A DNA stretch of 63,383 nt from Bacteroidota bacterium. GTDB lineage: Bacteria > Bacteroidota > Bacteroidia > Cytophagales > Cyclobacteriaceae. A program made the translations under genes and the position numbers. Of the stretch, positions 52,077 to 61,666 are shown piece after piece. Where the stretch lies: the NCBI GenBank assembly GCA_023417785.1, contig JAEZEH010000093.1:1-63383 (forward strand), given 5' to 3'. Position 1 is the stretch's first letter. Each line of letters begins with the position of its first letter. A model generated the notes under the pieces. That model made no database searches and was not told the origin of the DNA. It worked only from the letters and a program-made list of their open reading frames with translations.

Positions 52077-55000
52077 ATGAAATATCTGCTTACCGGACTC
52101 CTTTTGGTTTTCGTCGCAAGCTGCGCCCACGCCCAGGTTGTAATCAACGAGATTTGCGCCGCCAACGGGGATGTGAATTATGATCCGGATTTTTTCAATT
52201 TCCCGTCATGGGTTGAACTACACAATACGAATAGTTCACCCGTGGATATCAATGGCTATTACCTGTCCGATTCAGCTGATGAGCCCACTCGTTGGCAAAT
52301 TAGCGGCTCAACCATAATTCCGGCAAACGGATTTCTGATTATCTGGTGCGATGAAGAGGCTTCGGGGCTCCACAGCAACTTTTCGCTGGATAGTGATGGC
52401 GAAGAAGTAATTCTATCAGCCCCGGACGGCCAGCTTGTCGACAAAATCATATTTCCACGCCAATACCTGAATACAAGCTATGGCCGAACAGGAACAGAAG
52501 GAACTGAATGGAATTACATACTTTCTCCCACTCCCGCAGCATCTAACTCTGATGACACGGGTACCATCCGGCTGGATCGTCCTGATATTACACCATTAGC
52601 GGGTCAATATGCGTCGGCTCAGACTGTGACGTTGACCCATAGTGATCCAGCTGCGGAAATCCGATACACGGTTGACGGAAGTGAGCCCACGTCCACATCA
52701 ACCTTGTATTCGGCCCCATTTACTGTGACTTCAACCACTAGCGTCAAAGCAAAAGCTTTCAAGGCTTCGAGTATTCCCAGCAACACGCGGGCCAGTACAT
52801 TCATCATAAATGAGCATCAATCCAACCTTCCTGTTATTGCGCTGAGTACAAACCCGGCTTACCTCAATGACAATACTATCGGCATTTATGTACAGGGGAC
52901 GAATGGGATCCCCGGGAGAGGTACCAACTTTCCCGCTAACTGGAACCACAACTGGTGGCGTCACTTTCACATGGAATATTTTTCCCCGGACGGAGAAAGG
53001 AAATTTGGAGAATCGGTTGATATAAGAATTCACGGGGGTCACTCGCGCACGAGACCCCAAAAATCCTTTTCTGTAAAAGCACGCGATAAATACGGGAAGA
53101 AAACTATCTCGTTCAATCCGTTCCCCAACAGAGATTACGAATCATTCGGCGGACTTCTTCTGCGCAACTCGGGCAATGACTGGGATCTGACCATGTTCCG
53201 GGATGCGTTGATGCATAACCTGTTGATCGGAGACATGGATGTAGACTACCAGGATTATCAACCTGCAGCCGTTTATATCAATGGTCAATACTGGGGAATT
53301 CTCAACGTTCGTGAAAGAATAGACGGCGACTATTTTGAGTCAAACTATGATGCTACTGATATTGACCTTCTGGAGGGCGGAGGTGACCCTCAGGAAGGCA
53401 CCAGCGACAAATACAACGTGTATATGGACAGTCTCGTTCGCCGGGTACAAATCAATAACCCCGAGACGTTTGCCTTTATTGACCGCAACATTGATGTGCA
53501 GGAATACATTAACTATCAGATCGCCAACATTTATTACGGCAATGTAGACTGGCCGGGAAACAACGTGACTTACTGGCGCCCGCGACATTCCGGAGGTAAG
53601 TTCCGATGGGTTCTGTGGGATATGGATTACGGTTTTCATCTTTCGGATGGTCATACCTCGCCGACTTTCCCAGCACTTGAATGGGCGACGGATCCGGATA
53701 ACACTGAAGGATTGAATAAGGAATGGTCAACCCGGCATTTCCGTACTCTTCTACAGAATCCTGTTTTCCGCAACAGGTTTATCCAAACAATGACAACCGC
53801 GATTCAGACCACTTTCGATCCGGATCGCGTTATTGCCGGAATCAACGATTTTCAGGAGCATATACGCGATGAAATATCGCACCATCAGGCACGATGGAAC
53901 AACCCTGCGAATTGGGAACAACACGTACAGAAGCTACGCGATTTTGCCGTGGCACGTAACGGTTATATGCTAACACATACCCGGGAGTTTTTTGGCCTTG
54001 ACGAGCAGGTGAACATCGATGTAACCATAGCCGAAAATGGCGGGGGAGGCTTCCGGTTGAATGGCGTGCATTACGTCCAAAACGAATCCGGAATGAAATT
54101 CTTCAAAAACGTCCTGTTCAGAATCGAAGCTGAACCACTCCCTGGCTACGCGTTCAAGGAATGGACAATGACGGGCAGAACTCATGTGCGCACTCCCCTT
54201 GTCCCTAAAGAAGATATGTGGAAATACTTTGATCAGTCAGGTGAGCCGGCAGGTGATTGGAAAAGTAACGCGTTTGATGACAGTCACTGGTCTTCCGGAC
54301 AAGCCCAGCTCGGATACGGTGAATCCGACGAGAAAACAGTAGTCGGGTACGGGCCTGACAGGAACAACAAATATATCACCACCTATTTCAGGAAAACCTT
54401 CAACATTTCAAGCATCTCAAATCTCGAGGATGTGACTGCCCATGTTGTCTTCGATGATGGCGTCGCCGTTTACATTAACGGCATAGAAGTCTATCGTAAC
54501 AATCTCCCGGGAGGCGATCTTACGCCATTAACATTTGCTCCGCGGTCGTATTCGCCGGAAAACTTCTTCCACTTCTTTGCGATAGATAAAGGACTCCTGC
54601 ATGAAGGAAGCAACACGATCGCTGTCGAGGTGCACCAGAATGAACCCACGAGCAGCGATCTGAGTTTTGATCTATATCTTGAAGGCTCGATAGTGGGCGA
54701 AGTCACCACGGTGACCGTTACCGACGCAATATTTACCGGAGTCGCCTGGGGTGACGTTAGCATCACTGTTGCCTATGAAGCCTTGCCGGCCCGCACGGGA
54801 ATTGTGATCAACGAGTTCTGCGCTACCGCTTCCGACCAGACCGATGATGTCGGCGAACCCACGGACTGGATAGAATTGTATAACAGCAGTGAAAATACAA
54901 TCGACATTGGTGGACTTTACGTAACTGACGATCTCGGCAACAAGAAGAAATTTCGAATCCCTGAAAATTCAGAATCCACTTTGATGGATCCTGGAACATA

Positions 55001-55487
55001 TCTTCTTCTCTGGGCAGATGAAGAACCTGAGCAAGGGCCGCTACATATTGACATAAAGCTCTCGTCCAACGGAGAGGCTATTGGACTATACGATGAAGTT
55101 GGAAGCGAGTTAATCACACTCGACGAAGTCGTTTACGGTGCGGTTGCGGATTTTGAGTCCTTTGCACGGATTCCGAATTGCAGTGGTCCTTTTACCAAAA
55201 CAGAAACGCTCTCACCTGGCGCTGAGAACCCTCTGATAAGCAGTGTTGTGGGAGAGAAACTAGTTGCGTCCATCCACCCTAACCCTGCCAGCGATCGGAT
55301 TCATGTAAATTCGCTGCGCGGAGTTCCGCGGGCAAGTATCGTGGATATGTTGGGCCGGATTATAAGACAGTTTGATCGTGTCGGCCCCGACGAATCGCTG
55401 GACGTGGCAGAGCTTAACCCGGGAGTTTATTTTATCACCTTTCGGGAGGGCGGGAACTCCCAAACATTTCGGTTCTTCAAAAAATAA
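52077..55487 (+). CDS. CotH-kinase/lamin-tail multidomain T9SS cargo protein
   Basis: From ATG 52077 the protein has 1136 residues with a signal peptide (MKYLLTGLLLVFVASCAHAQ). In order: a lamin-tail domain (about 22-130, INEICAANGDVNYDPDF, WVELHN), a chitobiase/hexosaminidase C-terminal-like module (about 180-240, IRYTVDGSEPTSTSTLY), the CotH kinase core (about 250-620, with LLLRNSGNDWDLTMFRD, GILNVRERIDGDYFE and VLWDMDYGF), a jelly-roll segment, a second lamin-tail (about 907-1050), and a T9SS type A sorting domain (from about 1064, SIHPNPASDRIH). CotH kinases phosphorylate spore coat proteins in Bacillus; the target here is unknown but extracellular. It is divergent from the Sir2 gene. Confidence 0.9.
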   Translation: MKYLLTGLLLVFVASCAHAQVVINEICAANGDVNYDPDFFNFPSWVELHNTNSSPVDINGYYLSDSADEPTRWQISGSTIIPANGFLIIWCDEEASGLHSNFSLDSDGEEVILSAPDGQLVDKIIFPRQYLNTSYGRTGTEGTEWNYILSPTPAASNSDDTGTIRLDRPDITPLAGQYASAQTVTLTHSDPAAEIRYTVDGSEPTSTSTLYSAPFTVTSTTSVKAKAFKASSIPSNTRASTFIINEHQSNLPVIALSTNPAYLNDNTIGIYVQGTNGIPGRGTNFPANWNHNWWRHFHMEYFSPDGERKFGESVDIRIHGGHSRTRPQKSFSVKARDKYGKKTISFNPFPNRDYESFGGLLLRNSGNDWDLTMFRDALMHNLLIGDMDVDYQDYQPAAVYINGQYWGILNVRERIDGDYFESNYDATDIDLLEGGGDPQEGTSDKYNVYMDSLVRRVQINNPETFAFIDRNIDVQEYINYQIANIYYGNVDWPGNNVTYWRPRHSGGKFRWVLWDMDYGFHLSDGHTSPTFPALEWATDPDNTEGLNKEWSTRHFRTLLQNPVFRNRFIQTMTTAIQTTFDPDRVIAGINDFQEHIRDEISHHQARWNNPANWEQHVQKLRDFAVARNGYMLTHTREFFGLDEQVNIDVTIAENGGGGFRLNGVHYVQNESGMKFFKNVLFRIEAEPLPGYAFKEWTMTGRTHVRTPLVPKEDMWKYFDQSGEPAGDWKSNAFDDSHWSSGQAQLGYGESDEKTVVGYGPDRNNKYITTYFRKTFNISSISNLEDVTAHVVFDDGVAVYINGIEVYRNNLPGGDLTPLTFAPRSYSPENFFHFFAIDKGLLHEGSNTIAVEVHQNEPTSSDLSFDLYLEGSIVGEVTTVTVTDAIFTGVAWGDVSITVAYEALPARTGIVINEFCATASDQTDDVGEPTDWIELYNSSENTIDIGGLYVTDDLGNKKKFRIPENSESTLMDPGTYLLLWADEEPEQGPLHIDIKLSSNGEAIGLYDEVGSELITLDEVVYGAVADFESFARIPNCSGPFTKTETLSPGAENPLISSVVGEKLVASIHPNPASDRIHVNSLRGVPRASIVDMLGRIIRQFDRVGPDESLDVAELNPGVYFITFREGGNSQTFRFFKK

Positions 55488-55491
55488 AAAA

Positions 55492-55514
55492 TCCCCGGCT
55501 ACGATAGCCGGGGA
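55492..55514 (-). terminator. topA terminator
   Basis: TCCCCGGCTA (55492-55501) pairs with TAGCCGGGGA (55505-55514) around a three-base loop. On the minus strand the stem is followed by a T-rich run (complement of the A-rich 55480-55491), so it terminates topA; the plus-strand side has no T-run. Confidence 0.75.
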
Positions 55515-55537
55515 GTTGATGTTTCGTTTATAAGAAA

Positions 55538-58093
55538 TCATTTCACTTTCTTCTTCTTTTTGGCGGGCGATTTTTTTGCCGGTGAGGCCTTTGTTTTCTT
55601 AGCTGCCGTAGCCGTCTTTTTCTTCGCGGCGACTTTCACTTTTTTTGCCGGAGCCTTTTTGGAGGCCTTTTTTGCCGTCTTTTTAGCAGCCTTTTTGGGT
55701 GCTGCTACTTTTTTCGCTGCAGTGGCTTTTTTCGCTGCCGTCTTTGGCTCATCCGTAGTGGCGGGTTGAGCTGCCCTTCTTCCAAACCGGCCTTTTTTCT
55801 CAGGCGTCGCCTCAGCGAGGGCGAGGCATTCCTCAATCGTCAAAGAAGCCGGTTCTTTCCCTTTCGGAATCTTTACATTCTTCTTCCCGGCTTTTATGTA
55901 AGGACCAAATCTGCCGTTCAATACCTGTACATCAGGATGACCTTCAAACAGCTTGATGGTTTTGTTAGCGTCAGAAATCCGTTTGGCCTCGATAATTTCG
56001 ATGGCACGCTCTAACGGAATCTCATAAGGATCTTGGCCTTTGGGAATCGAAACAAACTTTTTATCATGAAGGACATACGGGCCAAACCGTCCGATATTTA
56101 CGACCACGGGCTTTTCCTCGAATTCGCCGAGATCCCGCGGCATCTTGAACAGTTCCATCGCATCTTCCAGAGAGATGTTTTCGATGAACTGGCCGGGACG
56201 CAACGACGCAAACTTCGGCTTTTCACCGCCGTTGTCGTCAGGGTTTTCACCGATCTGAACGTAGGCTCCGAATCGCCCGAGTTTTGCATAAACGTTTTTG
56301 CCTGTTTTCGGATCTACGCCAAGCTCGCGGTTCTTTCCTACCGATGACCGTTCCACTTTCTCTGTTGCAGAAACCTTCTTATGGAAGGGCTTGTAAAAGT
56401 TATGGATCATTTTTTTCCAGTCGAGCTTGCCGCTGGCGATCTCGTCGAATTCCTGTTCAATCTCACTGGTAAACGAGAAATCAGTAACGTCCGGAAAATG
56501 TTCTACGAGAAAATCGGTTACAACCATTGCGGTATTGGTCGGGAATAGCTTATTTTTTTCCGCCCCTGTGATTTCGGTATCTTCTCTTCGTTCAATATGA
56601 TCCTCCTTGAGCGAAAGCACCGTATACTTTCGTTCTACACCTTCACGTGATTCCTTAACAACGTATCCGCGCTTTTGAACAGTTGTAATCGTTGGTGCAT
56701 ACGTGGAAGGTCGACCTATTCCCAGCTCCTCCAGTTTTTTCACCAGGCTTGCTTCGGTATATCTTGGTGCATGGCGTGTGAAAACCTGCTTTCCGATGAT
56801 CTCATCGAGTTTAAGGGATTGCCCGATTGTTAACGGTGGAAGAACCTTGCTGTTTTCCTCTTCCTCATCTTCGTCGCCGGATTCCATGTAGACTTTTAGA
56901 AACCCTTCAAATTTGACCACTTCGCCTGTGGCGATGAAGTTGCGGGGATTAGTAGAAATCTTAATAGTAGCGGTAGTCTTTTCCAGCTCCGCATCTGCCA
57001 TCTGTGAAGCGATAGCGCGTTTCCAGATTAGTTCATAAAGTCTTGCAGCATTCCGATCCATTCCCGGATCGTTCACAGAAAAATCGGTAGGTCGGATAGC
57101 TTCGTGCGCTTCCTGAGCGGAAGATGACTTGGTTTTGAACTGCCGTGACTGGACGAATTCTTTTCCAAAGGCCGATTGAATCTGTGCGATAGCACCATTG
57201 CGGGCCTCATCAGACAAGTTCACACTATCGGTACGCATGTAGCTGATCTTTCCGGCCTCATACAACTTCTGGGCTACCATCATGGTTTGTATTACTGAGA
57301 ACCCCAGCTTCCGGGCCGCCTCCTGTTGAAGCGTGGAAGTCGTGAAAGGCGGTGCCGGTGATCGTTTGGATGGGCGGGTCTGAAGATCCGAAATTGAAAA
57401 CTTCGCCCCCTTGCACGATTCCAGAAAATCCATCGCTTCTTTTTCGGATTCGAACCGCTCGGAAAGCTCCGCAATCAGATTCTTACCCTTTTCGAGGATG
57501 AAAATGGCATTCACCTTGAAAGATGACTTCGCATTGAAGTCACTTATTTCACGTTCACGCTCAACGACAAGCCTAACCGCGACCGACTGCACGCGTCCTG
57601 CGGACAACCCGGTTTTGATCTTTTTCCATAAAATAGGAGAAAGCTCATATCCCACAAGTCTGTCGAGCACGCGACGTGCCTGCTGTGCGTTAACCAAATC
57701 AATATCAATACTGCGGGGACTCTCCAAGGCATTGAGAATGGCCTTTTTGGTGATTTCTGTAAAAACTATCCTTCGTGTTTTCCGATCTGTCAGGTCGAGC
57801 ACCTCTTTAAGATGCCACGATATCGCTTCTCCCTCACGGTCTTCATCGCTTGCGAGGTATACCATTTCGGCATCCTCGGCGAGTTTTCGTAACTTTTGAA
57901 TGACATCTTTTTTATCGGGACTTATCTCATAGGTAGGCTCAAAATCATTTTCAATATCAATCGCACCCCCTCCTTTTGGCAGATCCCGGATATGCCCCAT
58001 GCTTGAGGCTACCTTAAAATCTTTACCCAAATACCCTTCAATGGTCTTCGCTTTGGCCGGGGACTCAACAATAACAAGGTTTTTCGACATCAC
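55538..58093 (-). CDS. topA: DNA topoisomerase I with Lys/Ala-rich C-terminal tail
   Basis: TopA relaxes negatively supercoiled DNA through a single-strand break. The 851-residue protein has the Toprim domain (LVIVESPAKAKTIEGYLG; LASDEDREGEAISWHL with the metal-binding DED), the 5Y-CAP-like region with the catalytic Tyr in SYMRTDSVNLSDEA (about residue 286), and C-terminal Toprim_C repeats (KLGRFGAYVQIGENP, NIGRFGPYVLHD, LNGRFGPYIKAG) in place of zinc fingers. The final ~80 residues (about 773-851) are a Lys/Ala/Thr-rich tail like histone H1 that probably binds DNA. The tail matches the composition of the 25-residue peptide at 16859. Confidence 0.96.
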   Translation of the reverse strand: MMSKNLVIVESPAKAKTIEGYLGKDFKVASSMGHIRDLPKGGGAIDIENDFEPTYEISPDKKDVIQKLRKLAEDAEMVYLASDEDREGEAISWHLKEVLDLTDRKTRRIVFTEITKKAILNALESPRSIDIDLVNAQQARRVLDRLVGYELSPILWKKIKTGLSAGRVQSVAVRLVVEREREISDFNAKSSFKVNAIFILEKGKNLIAELSERFESEKEAMDFLESCKGAKFSISDLQTRPSKRSPAPPFTTSTLQQEAARKLGFSVIQTMMVAQKLYEAGKISYMRTDSVNLSDEARNGAIAQIQSAFGKEFVQSRQFKTKSSSAQEAHEAIRPTDFSVNDPGMDRNAARLYELIWKRAIASQMADAELEKTTATIKISTNPRNFIATGEVVKFEGFLKVYMESGDEDEEEENSKVLPPLTIGQSLKLDEIIGKQVFTRHAPRYTEASLVKKLEELGIGRPSTYAPTITTVQKRGYVVKESREGVERKYTVLSLKEDHIERREDTEITGAEKNKLFPTNTAMVVTDFLVEHFPDVTDFSFTSEIEQEFDEIASGKLDWKKMIHNFYKPFHKKVSATEKVERSSVGKNRELGVDPKTGKNVYAKLGRFGAYVQIGENPDDNGGEKPKFASLRPGQFIENISLEDAMELFKMPRDLGEFEEKPVVVNIGRFGPYVLHDKKFVSIPKGQDPYEIPLERAIEIIEAKRISDANKTIKLFEGHPDVQVLNGRFGPYIKAGKKNVKIPKGKEPASLTIEECLALAEATPEKKGRFGRRAAQPATTDEPKTAAKKATAAKKVAAPKKAAKKTAKKASKKAPAKKVKVAAKKKTATAAKKTKASPAKKSPAKKKKKVK

Positions 58094-58201
58094 ACAGTTG
58101 GTTCAAAAAGCCAAATATCCGCAAATTTTTAAAAAATCAAATTTCACTTCTTAATATTGGCCAACGCTTCATGTTGAAGTTTCTGGCTTTAAAACGTATC
58201 T

Positions 58202-58687
58202 ATGCCACGCTATCTTTACTTGCTCCGCCACGCCCAAAGCGCTGACAAACAGCACGGTCAAACGGATTTTCAACGCGAACTAACGGCTTCAGGAATGCAA
58301 CAGGCGCTCCGGATTGCCGGGTTCTTTCGCGACCAAAAAAGATTTCCTGAAGTCATCTATTCGAGCCCTGCCGAACGGGCAAAGATGACGGCAGAGATGA
58401 TCGCAGATGCCAATAAATATGACCGTGAACTCATTAATTATGTGGAAGACTTGTATGAAGCAAGCACACGCACATTTCTCGAGCTGGTAACAAAGCTTGA
58501 TGACCAATTTCGACATGTCATGTTCGTCGGGCATAATCCCGCCATTTCATATCTCGCGGAATACCTGACAAAGGCGGAGATTGGAGAAATCGTTCCCGCG
58601 GGTATGGCTATTATTCAATTTGATTCCCAATCATGGTGGGAAGTAAGCAGCGGAAGCGGCGATTTCGTCCAGTACGTTTCATATTAA
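58202..58687 (+). CDS. SixA-like histidine phosphatase
   Basis: The 161-residue protein is a short histidine-phosphatase-superfamily enzyme. The catalytic RHA motif is in YLLRHAQSADK (residues 7-12), the second Arg pair in SSPAERAKMTAE, and the C-terminal His in MFVGHNPAISYLA. SixA removes phosphate from phosphohistidine proteins such as ArcB or NPr in E. coli; the bacteroidetal target is unknown. The TAA overlaps by one base with an ATG (TAATG) of the arginase-family gene, so the two are translationally coupled. Confidence 0.88.
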   Translation: MPRYLYLLRHAQSADKQHGQTDFQRELTASGMQQALRIAGFFRDQKRFPEVIYSSPAERAKMTAEMIADANKYDRELINYVEDLYEASTRTFLELVTKLDDQFRHVMFVGHNPAISYLAEYLTKAEIGEIVPAGMAIIQFDSQSWWEVSSGSGDFVQYVSY

Positions 58688-59781
58688 TGTCTCACGTTTC
58701 AATTTCATTGATGGAAAAAACCACTGTGCGTAAATTCAATCCTGAAAAATTCAACCCAAACGGTTCAGGAATTCAGGGACAGCTATTTGGCTTGCCCTTT
58801 ACGCCGGAAACGGCACAGCTAGTTGTTGTGCCCGTGCCCTGGGAGGTGACAGTTTCGTATCACGCAGGGGCGTCGCTCGGGCCGGCTGCAATTCTCGAGG
58901 CATCGATGCAGGTGGATCTTTTTATAAAAGATATCCCGGAAGCATGGAAACTAGGCGTCAGTATGCTGCCGGTTCCGCACAGCATGGAAAAGGAAAGTGC
59001 CCGCTTGCGCGAATTGTCGGGTCAGTATCTCACGCGGTTGGGTGATCAAGCTATTGGTGCACCCGACGAACCTTTGTTGCAGAAAATCAACGAATCGTGC
59101 GAAAACCTCAACATCTACGTAAAGAGTTTAGTAACGAAAATGATGCGCGATGGAAAAATGGTAGGATTGGTTGGCGGAGATCACAGCATACCACTAGGGT
59201 ATCTGCGGGCGCTGCCTAACTTCTATGCGAGATTTGGCGTTTTGCAGATTGACGCTCATGCCGACCTCCGTAAGGCTTATCAGGGGTTTACTTACTCTCA
59301 TGCGTCGATTATGTATAATGCATTAAAAATTCCGGCGGTAAATGCCCTTGTTCAGGTAGGCATTCGAGATCTGTGTGAAGAAGAAAACGAAGTGATTCGC
59401 CGGGCAAGAGGTCGTGTTGTGACATTCTTCGACGAGGATATTAAATCTGCAATGTATTCGGGAAGAACGTGGGACAATGTCTGCGATAAAATCATTGAAG
59501 CCCTGCCCGAAAACGTGTACATCAGCTTTGATATCGACGGTCTTGATCCGAAGTTGTGCCCAGGCACAGGAACGCCAGTTCCCGGTGGACTGGAATTTTA
59601 TCAGGTCATCCACCTGTTGAAGAGGCTGGCTGTCGCGGGCAAAAGAATCATCGGGTTCGATCTCAATGAGGTGGCCCCGTCGAAAGACAACGATTGGGAC
59701 GCTAATGTGGGTGCCCGGATGTTATATCAACTTTGCAACTGGATGGGTGTTTCACGTGGACGGTTGAAGTCGACCATCTGA
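58687..59781 (+). CDS. Arginase/agmatinase-family ureohydrolase
   Basis: The enzyme has the three manganese-binding motifs of ureohydrolases: GGDHSIPLG, QIDAHADLR and SFDIDGLDPKLCPGTGTP. It should hydrolyse a guanidino group to release urea; the family includes arginase, agmatinase and formimidoylglutamase, and sequence alone does not decide among them. From ATG 58687 it is 364 residues; ATG 58711 (MEKTTVRKFNPEKF) would give 356 and is equally possible. The extra N-terminal ~60 residues (FNPEKFNPNGSGIQG) are characteristic of the Bacteroidota group. It follows the SixA-like gene with a one-base overlap. Confidence 0.85.
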   Translation: MSHVSISLMEKTTVRKFNPEKFNPNGSGIQGQLFGLPFTPETAQLVVVPVPWEVTVSYHAGASLGPAAILEASMQVDLFIKDIPEAWKLGVSMLPVPHSMEKESARLRELSGQYLTRLGDQAIGAPDEPLLQKINESCENLNIYVKSLVTKMMRDGKMVGLVGGDHSIPLGYLRALPNFYARFGVLQIDAHADLRKAYQGFTYSHASIMYNALKIPAVNALVQVGIRDLCEEENEVIRRARGRVVTFFDEDIKSAMYSGRTWDNVCDKIIEALPENVYISFDIDGLDPKLCPGTGTPVPGGLEFYQVIHLLKRLAVAGKRIIGFDLNEVAPSKDNDWDANVGARMLYQLCNWMGVSRGRLKSTI

Positions 59782-59861
59782 ATCTGCTTACCACTCGTGG
59801 AAATCCATTTACTATCGGTGACAGGCCCGAATTAATTCCTATTTTGCACGATTAAGCCGCA

Positions 59862-61259
59862 ATGAGCGAGACTATTTCAAAACTGGCCACCGGAATCTGG
59901 ACTCCCGTATTGTTCCTGCTGATTTTCGGGGGGCTTTTCTTTTTTCTTTATTCCCGTTTCATTCCCTATAAATACTTCAAACACGCGATCGATATCCTTA
60001 GGGGTAAGTACAACAACGCCAACGATCCTGGTCAGATCAACGCTTATGAAGCGCTGAGCACAGCACTGGCTTCAACGGTAGGCATGGGCAACATTGCGGG
60101 TGTCGCCGCAGCAATCTCGATTGGTGGTCCCGGTGCGCTGTTCTGGATGTGGATTACCGCATTCGTGGGCATGTCGACCAACTTCTTTACCAGTAGCCTG
60201 GCCGTTATGTTTCGCGGAAAGGATTCCGCGGGAGTAATTCAGGGTGGCCCCATGTACGTCATTCGTGAAGGACTCTCGCGCCCCTGGTATCCCCTCGCCG
60301 TTCTTTTTTGTCTTTGCGCGATGGTAGGGTGTCTTCCGATCTTCCAGGCTAACCAGCTTACTGAGGTTATTCACGATATAGGTCTCAGTTCTATGGATCT
60401 CCCGGCGCGTTCATTTTTGCTGTGGGGATTCGAAATCAATACGTACAAGTTCATCATCGGAGTAACACTCATGATCGTTGCAGGAGTCGTAATTCTCGGT
60501 GGCATCCAACGCATCGGGCGATGGGCCGGCAAGATGGTGCCACTGATGATTGTTTTGTATTTCTTATCTGTGACGTTGGTTCTTATTTTCAACATAGGCA
60601 AAGTCCCCGGGTATCTATGGATGATCATCACGGACGCATTTGCAGCGGATCATTACCGCGGAGAGCCTGCGTTGGGTGGTATAACAGGAGGGCTAATTGT
60701 TGCCGGTGTACGCCGCGCCTCTTTTTCGAACGAGGCTGGTATTGGAACAGCTCCGATGGCATTGGGGGCTTCAAAAAGTGCACAACCCATCCGTGAAGGC
60801 CTTGTTTCAATGATTAGCCCGGCAATCGATACGTTACTTGTCTGCACGTTAACCGCACTCACCATTCTGGTAACTGACGTATGGAGAACTTCTGACGCAA
60901 ATGGCGTGACACTAACCACAAGGGCCTTCGAAGCCGCGTTAGGTGCGCCAGGTCGATGGATCCTGCTCACCTGCGCCTTCTTTTTTGCCGTCACCTCCCT
61001 TTTTTCGTATAGCTACTATGGAAACAAGGCAGTATCCTTTATCGCAGGAGTCCGGGCAGGGGTATACTACAACTACTTTTATCTGTTTACCATTGTGATT
61101 GGTGCTATTCTTTCGATGCAGGATGTCATGAACATTATTGATGTTGCCTATGCGCTTATGGCACTCCCTACAATGATTTCAGGCTTCCTCCTTGCTCCAA
61201 GAGTGCTTAAGGAAGCAAAGCGATACTTCCGTGAACTGGATAACTCTTCATCCGGCTAA
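59862..61259 (+). CDS. Alanine/glycine:cation (Na+) symporter, AGCS family
   Basis: The 465-residue inner-membrane protein has about 11 hydrophobic spans. The AGCS signature is clear: YEALSTALASTVGMGNIAGV, GGPGALFWMWITAFVGM, GGPMYVI, and FSNEAGIGTAPMALG. It would take up alanine or glycine with sodium. The C-terminal end (VLKEAKRYFRELDNSSSG) is cytoplasmic. It is monocistronic and its last four bases overlap the convergent DoxX gene. The window's final gene is another sodium-coupled transporter. Confidence 0.94.
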   Translation: MSETISKLATGIWTPVLFLLIFGGLFFFLYSRFIPYKYFKHAIDILRGKYNNANDPGQINAYEALSTALASTVGMGNIAGVAAAISIGGPGALFWMWITAFVGMSTNFFTSSLAVMFRGKDSAGVIQGGPMYVIREGLSRPWYPLAVLFCLCAMVGCLPIFQANQLTEVIHDIGLSSMDLPARSFLLWGFEINTYKFIIGVTLMIVAGVVILGGIQRIGRWAGKMVPLMIVLYFLSVTLVLIFNIGKVPGYLWMIITDAFAADHYRGEPALGGITGGLIVAGVRRASFSNEAGIGTAPMALGASKSAQPIREGLVSMISPAIDTLLVCTLTALTILVTDVWRTSDANGVTLTTRAFEAALGAPGRWILLTCAFFFAVTSLFSYSYYGNKAVSFIAGVRAGVYYNYFYLFTIVIGAILSMQDVMNIIDVAYALMALPTMISGFLLAPRVLKEAKRYFRELDNSSSG

Positions 61260-61666
61260 TCCCATCGGCCTTTTCCCAGGCTCAAACTATAACGACCGGA
61301 TCCAATCAGGAGAATTGACACAGCAGTCATCATGAAGAAGACATTCAGCTCAATCATCCAGCCCCAGTAGTCGTTAGTACGAAACATGATGTCGCTGTGT
61401 GCAATGAGAATTGACATCAGCATATTGAAAGCAATGACGAAAGCTGCAATTCTGGCCTTCCACCCGACGATAAGGAGAACCGGAGCGAGCACCTCCCCTA
61501 TGATCGTGCCATAAGCGAGAAACGGCGGAAGACCGGCAGCGGAAACCATCCCCTTTATGGACTCGATTTCGACAAAAATTTTGAATAGTCCGTGGGGAAG
61601 CAGTAAACCGCCACAGGTGAAACGCAGAATGAGTCTGCCGATATCCTCCCCATTAGTTGATCGCAT
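61256..61666 (-). CDS. DoxX family membrane protein
   Basis: The 136-residue protein has four hydrophobic helices with the DoxX pattern: GRLILRFTCGGLLLPHGLFK, then FLAYGTIIGEVLAPVLLIVG, then AAFVIAFNMLMSILIAHSD, then WMIELNVFFMMTAVSILLIG. DoxX-family proteins sit in the inner membrane; some are linked to thiol or oxidative stress, but the role of most is unknown. Its ATG overlaps the stop of the 477-residue gene by one base (TGATG), so the two are co-translated and probably function together. Confidence 0.88.
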   Translation of the reverse strand: MRSTNGEDIGRLILRFTCGGLLLPHGLFKIFVEIESIKGMVSAAGLPPFLAYGTIIGEVLAPVLLIVGWKARIAAFVIAFNMLMSILIAHSDIMFRTNDYWGWMIELNVFFMMTAVSILLIGSGRYSLSLGKGRWD

